In this document: positions 44,347 through 51,405 of the stretch, piece after piece
How the letters are laid out: the number at the start of each line of letters is the position of its first letter
Position numbering within the stretch: the stretch's first letter is position 1
Source of the DNA: DAIQNV01 sp036788215
GTDB taxonomy: Bacteria > Planctomycetota > Phycisphaerae > Phycisphaerales > UBA1924
Direction of reading: 5' to 3'
Length of the DNA: 64,000 nucleotides
NCBI GenBank assembly: GCA_036788215.1
Contig: DAIQNV010000004.1
Location: 1 to 64,000 of the forward strand
Made by a program: the position numbers and the translations under genes
Notes under the pieces: model-generated
Database searches by the model: none
What the model was told of the DNA's origin: nothing
Seen by the model: only the letters and a program-made list of their open reading frames with translations

Positions 44347-46053
44347 ATGGCCAGACACCGAACCGCTGATCGCGCCCACCGCCCCTCGTCCCGAGCCTGG
44401 ACGACGCCCGTCCTGCTCGCCATCCTGGGCGTCGCGGTCGTCGGCTCCACGCTCGCGGTCGCCCGCTCGAGCCAGGACTACCGCTTCTTCGACCCCATCA
44501 TCGACGTCCACGCCCTGATCGCCCGCTACGCGGTCGAGGAGCCCGACGCCTCTGCCCTGCAGGAAGCGGCGATCCGCGGCATGCTCGAGGAGCTCAACGA
44601 CCCCTACGCCGCCTACGTCCCGCCGGAGTTCAACGAGGACTTCAACAAGGCCCTGACCGGCGAGTACGTCGGCATCGGCGCCGAGGTGAACATCCAAGAG
44701 GGCTACCTGCACATCGTGACGCCCCTCGATGGCTCGCCCGCCTTCCGCGCCGGCGTCATGGCGGGCGACACCGTCCTCGCCATCGACGGCACCACCACCG
44801 CCGGGCTGGAGATCGAGGAAGCCATCGACATGCTCAAGGGCGACCCCGACACGCCCGTCGTGCTGACGATCGACCGCGACGGCACGCCCACCGACATCAC
44901 CGTGATCCGGGGCGAGATCAAGACCCGCTCCCTCGCGGGCTACCACCGCGACCCGACGGACGAGGGGCGCTGGCGCTACGGGATCGACCCGCAGCGCAGC
45001 ATCGTCTACCTGCGGCTCACGCAGTTCACGCCCGGGCTCGCGGAGCAGGTGCGGGAGGTGCTGGTGGACGCCGGCGCCGCGGAGGGGCAGTTGAACGGGA
45101 TCATCCTCGACGTCCGCTGGAACCCCGGAGGTCTCCTGAGCGAGGCGATCGACATCGCCGACCTCTTCCTCGACTCGGGGCGGATCGTGTCGACCAGGGG
45201 GCGTGCCTTCCCGGAAGAGACCGCGGAGGCGAGCCCCCGCGCGACCATCACCGAGGCCCCGATCGTCGTGCTGATCAACGGGCAGTCCGCGAGCGCCAGC
45301 GAGGTGCTCGCCGGCGCGCTGACCGAGAACGACCGCGCGGTCGCGGTGGGCACGCGCTCCTTCGGCAAGGGCAGCGTGCAGTCCGTCCGCACGCTCTCGG
45401 GCAGCATGCCCGGCGCGGTGCTGAAGCTCACCGAGCAGCGGTACTACCTGCCCTCGGGGCGGAGCCTGGAGCGCACCGACGACTCGGGCGTCTGGGGCGT
45501 CGACCCGACCCGGGGCTACTTCCTGCCCCTCGACGACGACGAGACCCGCGCCATGCTCATCGCTCGGCGCGAGCAGGAGATCATCGTCGAAGCCGAGGCG
45601 GACGATGCCGGCTGGGACGAGCCCGCCACCATCCTCGAGCGCCTGAACGACCCCCAGCTCGCCGCCGCCCTGCGGGCCCTGCAGATCCGCGTCGACACCG
45701 GCGAGTGGGTGCCCACCGGGCGCGAGGACGACCCCGACGTCGACGAGGTCACGCTCGAGGCCCTCGCCGACGCCAGGCTCGCGCGGGAGCGGGTGCTCCG
45801 CGAACTCGAGCGGGCCGACCGCAGGATCGCCGCCATCGAATCCGAAGCGGGCGACGATGTCGCCCTCGCCGACGAGCCGGCCGATCTCCTGCCCGATGAC
45901 GCGGAGATTGTCGGGGGCACCATGATCATCCGCGACGCCAACGGAGCCGAACTCGCCCGACTCCGCATCGACAACCCACAGATCGAGCGCTGGCTCATCG
46001 ACGCCGGCGTCAGCCCGCTGCCCGCCCTCGAGCCCACCCCATCGGCCCCCTGA
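44347..46053 (+). CDS. C-terminal processing peptidase (S41, CtpA/Prc type)
   Basis: A 568-aa exported protease that trims or degrades periplasmic proteins from the C terminus. An N-terminal helix (TPVLLAILGVAVVGSTLAVA, 20-39) is followed by a helical cap, a PDZ domain (about 107-190, with VGIGAEV and GSPAFRAGVMAGD) and the S41 core with catalytic Ser316 (INGQSASASEV) and Lys341 (RSFGKGSVQ). The C-terminal 150 residues are acidic and helical. It overlaps tsaD by one base (TGATG). Confidence 0.95.
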   Translation: MARHRTADRAHRPSSRAWTTPVLLAILGVAVVGSTLAVARSSQDYRFFDPIIDVHALIARYAVEEPDASALQEAAIRGMLEELNDPYAAYVPPEFNEDFNKALTGEYVGIGAEVNIQEGYLHIVTPLDGSPAFRAGVMAGDTVLAIDGTTTAGLEIEEAIDMLKGDPDTPVVLTIDRDGTPTDITVIRGEIKTRSLAGYHRDPTDEGRWRYGIDPQRSIVYLRLTQFTPGLAEQVREVLVDAGAAEGQLNGIILDVRWNPGGLLSEAIDIADLFLDSGRIVSTRGRAFPEETAEASPRATITEAPIVVLINGQSASASEVLAGALTENDRAVAVGTRSFGKGSVQSVRTLSGSMPGAVLKLTEQRYYLPSGRSLERTDDSGVWGVDPTRGYFLPLDDDETRAMLIARREQEIIVEAEADDAGWDEPATILERLNDPQLAAALRALQIRVDTGEWVPTGREDDPDVDEVTLEALADARLARERVLRELERADRRIAAIESEAGDDVALADEPADLLPDDAEIVGGTMIIRDANGAELARLRIDNPQIERWLIDAGVSPLPALEPTPSAP

Positions 46054-47114
46054 TGCTCGTTCTCGGGATCGAATCGAGCTGCGACGAGACCGCCGCCTCC
46101 GTCGTCGAGGACGGACGCACCGTGCGCTCCTCCATCGTCGCGACCCAGCACGACCTGCACGCGGAGTACGGGGGCGTCGTGCCGGAGATCGCGAGCCGGG
46201 CCCACCTCGAGCGCATCCAGCCCGTCGTGCGCGCCGCGGTCGAGGAGGCCGGCATCACCCTCAGCGATCTCGGCGCCGTCGCGGTCGCCCACCGCCCGGG
46301 CCTCATCGGCTCCCTGCTCGTGGGCGTCGCCGCGGGCAAGGCCCTCGCGTGGTCGCTGGGCGTGCCCCTCGTGGGCGTCGACCACGTGCACGCCCACCTC
46401 GACGCCGCCCGGCTCGACCGCGACATCGCGGACGACGCGATGTACCCCGCCCTCGCGCTCGTCGTCTCGGGCGGACACACCTCGATGTACCGCATGGAGA
46501 GCCGCACGCGCATCGCCCGCCTCGGCGCCACCATCGACGACGCCCTGGGCGAGGCGTATGACAAGGTCGCCCAGATCCTGGGCCTCCCCCACCCCGGCGG
46601 GCCGGAGGTCGACCGCCTGGCGCAGCACCCCGGGGCCGACCCGTCGCGCTACGACCTCCCGCTCTCGAGGCTGCCCAAGCGCCCCCTCGACTTCAGCTTC
46701 TCCGGGCTCAAGACCGCGGTCCTCTACGCCGCCCGGGGCACCCCGCGCCCTCCCAAGGACGGGGGAGGCTTCCCCCGCGAGCTCCACGAACTCACCGACG
46801 CCGACCGGCGCGACCTGGCCTCCGCGTTTCAGCAGGCCGCGGTCGACACCGTGGTCTACAAGCTCAAGAAGGCCCTCGCGGAGCACGGCGCGGGCTGCCG
46901 CGCCCTCGTCAGTGGCGGTGGCGTCACCGCCAACTCCGCCCTGCGTGCCGCGCTCGCCGGGTTCGCCCAGAAGCGGGGCCTCGCCCTCTTCATCCCGCCC
47001 CCGCCATACTGCGTCGACAACGCCGCGATGATCGCCTCGTTGGGCGCCGCCCTGCTCGCCGAGGGCCGGGCGTCTGACCTCACCCTGACCCCGATTCCCA
47101 CCACCGCATGCTGA
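46053..47114 (+). CDS. tsaD: tRNA N6-adenosine threonylcarbamoyltransferase
   Basis: A 353-aa universal enzyme that adds the threonylcarbamoyl group to A37 of ANN-decoding tRNAs with TsaB and TsaE. ASKHA-fold landmarks are GIESSCDETAASVV at the N terminus, the metal-binding DHVHAHLDAA, VVSGGHT, LPHPGGPEVD and LVSGGGVTANSALR. ATG overlaps the protease stop and its own stop overlaps the next gene. No tsaB or tsaE in the window. Confidence 0.97.
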   Translation: MLVLGIESSCDETAASVVEDGRTVRSSIVATQHDLHAEYGGVVPEIASRAHLERIQPVVRAAVEEAGITLSDLGAVAVAHRPGLIGSLLVGVAAGKALAWSLGVPLVGVDHVHAHLDAARLDRDIADDAMYPALALVVSGGHTSMYRMESRTRIARLGATIDDALGEAYDKVAQILGLPHPGGPEVDRLAQHPGADPSRYDLPLSRLPKRPLDFSFSGLKTAVLYAARGTPRPPKDGGGFPRELHELTDADRRDLASAFQQAAVDTVVYKLKKALAEHGAGCRALVSGGGVTANSALRAALAGFAQKRGLALFIPPPPYCVDNAAMIASLGAALLAEGRASDLTLTPIPTTAC

Positions 47115-47902
47115 CCACACTCCTCACCGCCCTCGTGCTCGTGCTCTCCCCCGCCCCCGGGGCCCCCGACCCCCCCGAGTCGCCCGAGCCCTTCGAGCGC
47201 CTGAGCGACTACGAGCCCCGCTCGATCCTGGGCTTCCGCGTCATGGTGCACGAGGACCTGCTCCGGGATGAGCCGCTCTGGGCCCGCGTCGAGGTCCACC
47301 TGCGGGCCGATCTCGACCGCGTCGTCGCGCTCCTCCCGCCCGGCGCCGTCCAGCACCTGCGGGCCTCGACCCCCGTCTGGGTCGAGCGCGAGCGCGAGCA
47401 CTCCCCCGTGGGCATGTCGGGCCGGGGCATGTGCTACCACCCCTCCCGCCAGTGGCTCACCAACAACGGCATCCTTCCCGACAAGGCGGGGGGCATCGAG
47501 ATCCAGAACGCCAACGACTTCCTCAACTGGCGCAACAACCAACCCCTGAGCCTGCTGCACGAGTTCGCCCACGCCTGGATGCACGCCGGCCCGGTCGACC
47601 GCGCCGCGATCGAGACCGCCTACGCCGGCGCCATGGAGGGCGGGCTCTACGACGCGGTCGCCTACAACCTCGCCACCGAGCCGACAAGGGCCTACGCCGC
47701 CAACAACCCGATGGAGTACTTCGCCGAACTCTCGGAGGCCTATTTCACACTCAATGACTACTTCCCCTTCACCCGCCGCCAGCTCCAGGCCCACGACCCG
47801 GAGGGCTTCCGGGTCATCGAGGCCGCCTGGACGGTTCCCGACCTCGCCCCGGTCCCCGCCCCGGCCCCGGTCGACACCGACGGACCTCGGGCCGCTCCAT
47901 GA
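47108..47902 (+). CDS. Exported HExxH metallopeptidase-like protein
   Basis: A 264-aa protein with a short signal peptide (LTTLLTALVLVLSPAPGA). The zinc-binding motif HEFAHAWMH is at about 156-164, and NPMEYFAELSEAYF about 40 residues later could supply the third ligand Glu, as in gluzincins. PGAVQHLRASTPVWVE and MCYHPSRQWL are also typical of these uncharacterised planctomycete proteins. It overlaps tsaD at its start and the GGQ protein at its stop (ATGA), so all are translated together. Substrate unknown. Confidence 0.85.
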   Translation: MLTTLLTALVLVLSPAPGAPDPPESPEPFERLSDYEPRSILGFRVMVHEDLLRDEPLWARVEVHLRADLDRVVALLPPGAVQHLRASTPVWVEREREHSPVGMSGRGMCYHPSRQWLTNNGILPDKAGGIEIQNANDFLNWRNNQPLSLLHEFAHAWMHAGPVDRAAIETAYAGAMEGGLYDAVAYNLATEPTRAYAANNPMEYFAELSEAYFTLNDYFPFTRRQLQAHDPEGFRVIEAAWTVPDLAPVPAPAPVDTDGPRAAP

Positions 47903-48438
47903 CGCTCTTCCCGTTCGAGAAGCCCGTCGAGCGCCCGCCCCACCCCGCCAGCCTCAGCGATGACGACCTGCTCGCCCAGTGCGACACCGGGCGCAGCCGC
48001 ACCTCGGGCCCGGGCGGGCAGAACCGCAACAAGGTCGAGACCGCGATCGAGCTCACGCACCGCCCGACCGGCATCTCCGCGAAGGCGGGCGAGCGCCGGT
48101 CCGTCCGCGAGAACCGCCAGGTCGCGATCAGGAGGCTCCGCCTCGCCCTCGCGATCCGCCATCGCGAGCCCGTCCCCATCGGGGACATCCGCTCCGCTCT
48201 CTGGCGCTCGCGCCTGCAGGGAACCAGGCTCGTCATCAGCGAGAGCCACCGCGACTACCCCTCGCTCCTCGCAGAGGCGCTCGATGTCCTGGACGCGACG
48301 GGCCTCGACCCGAAGACCGCAGCCCTCCGCCTCACCACCACGCCCAGCCAACTGTTGCGCCTCCTGCGCCACCACCCGCCCGCGTTGGTCTCGCTCAACG
48401 AGGCCCGCGAGCGCCGGGGCGAGCACCCTCTCAAGTAG
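47899..48438 (+). CDS. GGQ release-factor-like protein (RF-1 domain)
   Basis: A 179-aa protein with the peptidyl-tRNA hydrolysis motif GGQ in SGPGGQNRNKVETAIEL near residue 39 and the following RF-1-domain pattern (RPTGISAKAGERRSVRENR). It lacks the stop-codon recognition domain of true release factors, so it resembles ArfB-type rescue hydrolases, although the long basic C-terminal tail of ArfB is not obvious; instead about 80 helical residues follow. ATG overlaps the previous gene. Likely to free stalled ribosomes, or a paralogue of unknown target. Confidence 0.87.
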   Translation: MTLFPFEKPVERPPHPASLSDDDLLAQCDTGRSRTSGPGGQNRNKVETAIELTHRPTGISAKAGERRSVRENRQVAIRRLRLALAIRHREPVPIGDIRSALWRSRLQGTRLVISESHRDYPSLLAEALDVLDATGLDPKTAALRLTTTPSQLLRLLRHHPPALVSLNEARERRGEHPLK

Positions 48439-48511
48439 CCCCCCGCCCCCCCGGGGCCCCGGGCCCACTCGACCGGCCCGCCCGGCTTCGCCCGGCCCGA
48501 CCACAGCGCAC

Positions 48512-48543
48512 AAAAAACCCCGCGGTCGGGTCGGACCGCGGGG
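48512..48543 (-). terminator. Rho-independent terminator of the PAP-CTERM gene
   Basis: On the minus strand a 10-bp stem CCCCGCGGTC/GACCGCGGGG with a 6-base loop is followed by six Ts. It lies about 70 bp past the stop of the gene at 48613-49329, which reads toward it. The strongest intrinsic terminator in the window. Confidence 0.88.
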
Positions 48544-48612
48544 CCGAATCTGGTCATCGCCCGGGCGGGCGGGGTCGCGCTACGAAAGCCCGCCCGGACG
48601 AGTGTCGTGCGA

Positions 48613-49329
48613 TCAGCGACGACGACGCGCCGCCATGAGACCACCGAGGCCCATGATGGCCACAGCGCCCGGAGCCGGGATCAGCGTCATCTCGAACGCG
48701 TGATGCAGGCCATTGCCGAGGGGCGAGGTGAACTCGGCGTTCAGGTTGTTGCCGACCGTCGCCGCATCCGCGGTCACGAACCACTGGGCCCGCGTCGCGG
48801 CACCAGCGCCGAAGAGGTTCTCGTCGTCGAACGCCATCTGGACGAAGCCGCCGGCCGCGACCGCGACCTCGCTGCTGATGTTGATGGTCCAGATGAAGTT
48901 GCCGGCCTGGCTCAGGTTGACGCCGAAGCCATCGACGAAGTTGCCGCCCGCGTCGAAGAAGTCAAAGAAGACCACCCCGCCCGGGTTCGGCGGGAGGAAG
49001 GGGTCGGTCTGCGCCGCGTTGACCCCACCGACGAAGCGGAACTGCTCGAGGAACCCGCCATTGGGGGCGATCGACTGGTAGTCGGTCGAGCTCACGACGT
49101 CCAGGGCGCCGTTGGCGACCGGGGCGGTGTTCGCGATGCTGAAGAAACCCTCGACGCTGTTCGTCAGGTTGCTGTACGCAACGCCAGCGAACTCCGGCGA
49201 GGACACGTCCAGCGCCTGCGCCGAAGCGGGGGCGTAGATCGTGTACCCGCTGCGATCGATGTTGGCGGGGAGGGCCGAGGCGGCGGCCGCCGCACCGGCG
49301 ACCGCAACGATACCGATGATGCTCTTCAT
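48613..49329 (-). CDS. Secreted protein with PEP-CTERM-like (PAP) sorting tail
   Basis: A 238-aa exported protein. Signal peptide MKSIIGIVAVAGAAAAASAL; a beta-rich, Asn/Ala/Phe-rich body; then the C-terminal sorting signal IPAPGAVAIMGLGGLMAARRRR, with a PAP motif, a hydrophobic helix and an Arg cluster, the layout of PEP-CTERM substrates of exosortases but with PAP in place of PEP. ATG at 49329 with AGGAGAG seven bases upstream. It has its own promoter-like sequence and strong terminator, so is probably monocistronic. Possibly a surface-layer or matrix protein. Confidence 0.9.
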   Translation of the reverse strand: MKSIIGIVAVAGAAAAASALPANIDRSGYTIYAPASAQALDVSSPEFAGVAYSNLTNSVEGFFSIANTAPVANGALDVVSSTDYQSIAPNGGFLEQFRFVGGVNAAQTDPFLPPNPGGVVFFDFFDAGGNFVDGFGVNLSQAGNFIWTINISSEVAVAAGGFVQMAFDDENLFGAGAATRAQWFVTADAATVGNNLNAEFTSPLGNGLHHAFEMTLIPAPGAVAIMGLGGLMAARRRR

Positions 49330-49476
49330 CTGTGTCTCTCCTGCTCGAAATGGGCGCGCAACAACGGCGCCGGGGACTCCATGACCGTACTTGGCCGTTG
49401 GAACCTCGACGCCAACTGCACACAAGCAGAAGATCGTCGTCTTGTCTCTCTCCCAACGGACCGTCTCTCAGCAGGG

Positions 49477-49504
49477 AAAGTACCAGAATCCCGTGAGCGG
49501 TCAA
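49477..49504 (-). promoter_or_regulatory. Possible sigma-70 promoter of the PAP-CTERM gene
   Basis: On the minus strand TTGACC and TACTTT are separated by 16 bp. The start would be near 49470, giving an untranslated leader of about 140 nt. Confidence 0.4.
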
Positions 49505-49624
49505 CCTCGATCCAACACAATTCAAACAGGAATGTGCAACCGGGCCCCCCCGCACACCCCTGTACCGGTGGCGTCGAGGTTTCCGGACCTTACCCAGATT
49601 CCCATCGCCCGCCCCGCCCGGGGT

Positions 49625-50197
49625 TCAGTCCCCGTGGCGCTGGCGCAGCTTCGGGCTCAGCCGGTTGATCAGGTGCACCCGTTCGAAGAGGTCGACCCAG
49701 TCCTGCGTCGTCGCCGCCAGCTCGTCCTCGGGCACCTCCGCCCCGGGCAGGGGGCACGCGGCGCCCAGGGCCTTCTCCGCCTTGGCCCGGTAGCGGCTCA
49801 GCGTCCCGTCGCCCACGAGGTCGACGAAGTCGAAGTCCTCGTTGCAGAAGACCGCGGTCGGCACCCGCAGCCCCTCGCTGATCATGATCTTCTCGGACAG
49901 GTCGCGGTGCTCGTCGCGATCGACGAACCGCACGCGCACCTTCCCGGGGTTCGCCTCGCCGATCCGGGCCAGGATCGGGCACTGCTGCACGCAGTCCCCG
50001 CACCACAGCCCGCTGCTGACCACGACATTCACCTCGCGCTCGAACGAACGCAGCAGCTCGACCTGCGGGCCGGTCAGGCGGGCCCGCTCCGCCCCGCGGC
50101 GCCAGCTCTCCACCTGCCCGGGCGTCCCGCCCGCGATGTAGTCATCGAACGCCTCGCCCGCCTCGAACTTCGCCCTGAGCAGCTCGCGTGTCACCAT
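49625..50197 (-). CDS. Thioredoxin-fold protein
   Basis: A 190-aa protein with a thioredoxin-like active site WCGDC (SSGLWCGDCVQQCP), followed by VRVRFVDRDEHRDLSEKIMI and a cis-Pro position in LRVPTAVFCNEDFDF. No signal peptide, so probably cytoplasmic. The N-terminal 55 residues are helical and the C-terminal 50 carry Glu/Asp-rich helices. ATG at 50197 is preferred because GGGGAGG lies ten bases upstream; the GTG three codons earlier overlaps that site. The aldo/keto reductase gene upstream on the same strand may be in its operon. Confidence 0.9.
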   Translation of the reverse strand: MVTRELLRAKFEAGEAFDDYIAGGTPGQVESWRRGAERARLTGPQVELLRSFEREVNVVVSSGLWCGDCVQQCPILARIGEANPGKVRVRFVDRDEHRDLSEKIMISEGLRVPTAVFCNEDFDFVDLVGDGTLSRYRAKAEKALGAACPLPGAEVPEDELAATTQDWVDLFERVHLINRLSPKLRQRHGD

Positions 50198-50235
50198 GCC
50201 CCGCACACCTCCCCGGTCGCTCGTCTATTCCCGGT

Positions 50236-51324
50236 TCACCAACGCTCGTCGTCGTTCTGAGCCCCGAGGGGCCACGCGTCCCGCGTCTGTCCGTTCACCG
50301 TCGTCCCGTGCTGGATCACCGTACGCGTCGCGTCGACGAAATCGAACGGGAACGCCTGGCGGACATGGCTCGCCTCGTCCAGCCTCGCGACCTGCGCATC
50401 GCTCAGCGCGACCTCGAGGGCCTTCAGGTTCGCCCCGAGCTGCGCCATCGTCCGCGCCCCGATGATCGTGCTCGTCACCCCGGGCTTGCCCTGCACCCAG
50501 GCGAGCGCCACCTCCGCAGGCGTCCGCCCGATCTCCTGCGCCACGCCCACCAGCGCGTCGATGATCCCGTACGCCTTGTCGTCCAGCTCCCGCGCCGCCG
50601 ACCGCGCCTCGCCCTCCTTGGGCCGGTTCTCGCGCGTGTACTTGCCCGTCAGGATGCCGCCCTTCAGGGGGCTCCATGGCGTCACGCCCATGCCGAGCTC
50701 CTGCGCCATGGGCAGGAGCTCCCCCTCCACCGTCCGCTCCATCAGGCTGTACTCGATCTGCAGCCCGACGATCGGGCTCCACCCGTTCTGCCGGCACTCG
50801 TACTGCGCCATCGCGCACACCCACGCCGGGTGGTCGCTGAGCCCGACGTACCGCACCTTCCCGGCCCGCACCAGGTCGTCGTAAGTCCGCAGCATCTCCT
50901 GGATCGGCGTGTGCCTGTCCCAGAAGTGACTCCAAAGGAGGTCGATGTAGTCCGTCTCAAGGCGGCGCAGGCTCTCATCCACCGCCGCCATCAGCGCCTT
51001 CCGCCCGTTCCCCCCGCCGTTCGGGTCGCCCCGGAACATGTTCCCGGTGCACTTCGTCGCCAGCACGATCCGATCCCGGTCGCCGCGGGCTTTCAGATGC
51101 TCCCCGATGATCGCCTCGGAGTGCCCCTTCGTGTAGATGTTCGCGGTATCCAGGAAGTTCCCGCCCCGGTCGAGATACGCGTCGATGATCCCTTTCGAGT
51201 CCTCGACCGAACTCCCCCAGCCCCAGTCCTCCCCGAAGGTCATCGTCCCGAGGCTCAGGGGGCTCACCCGCAGCCCCGACCGCCCGAGCGTGACATAGTG
51301 ATCCAGTTGCGTGCCCGTCGACAT
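50236..51324 (-). CDS. Aldo/keto reductase
   Basis: A 362-aa NAD(P)H-dependent oxidoreductase of the AKR superfamily. The catalytic tetrad is visible as Asp and Tyr in FLDTANIYTKGHSE, Lys in IVLATKC and the His position in LLWSHFWD. The cofactor-binding end VTSTIIGARTMAQLGANL is present. Substrate not predictable. It lies 38 bp upstream of the thioredoxin-like gene and about 80 bp downstream of mutS. Confidence 0.94.
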   Translation of the reverse strand: MSTGTQLDHYVTLGRSGLRVSPLSLGTMTFGEDWGWGSSVEDSKGIIDAYLDRGGNFLDTANIYTKGHSEAIIGEHLKARGDRDRIVLATKCTGNMFRGDPNGGGNGRKALMAAVDESLRRLETDYIDLLWSHFWDRHTPIQEMLRTYDDLVRAGKVRYVGLSDHPAWVCAMAQYECRQNGWSPIVGLQIEYSLMERTVEGELLPMAQELGMGVTPWSPLKGGILTGKYTRENRPKEGEARSAARELDDKAYGIIDALVGVAQEIGRTPAEVALAWVQGKPGVTSTIIGARTMAQLGANLKALEVALSDAQVARLDEASHVRQAFPFDFVDATRTVIQHGTTVNGQTRDAWPLGAQNDDERW

Positions 51325-51405
51325 CGACCGATCTCCCGTTCACCCGCGCCGGACCATGCCCGCGCGAGCCGAACAGTAGCGGCCCATGACGCCCGCATCA
51401 CCCAG

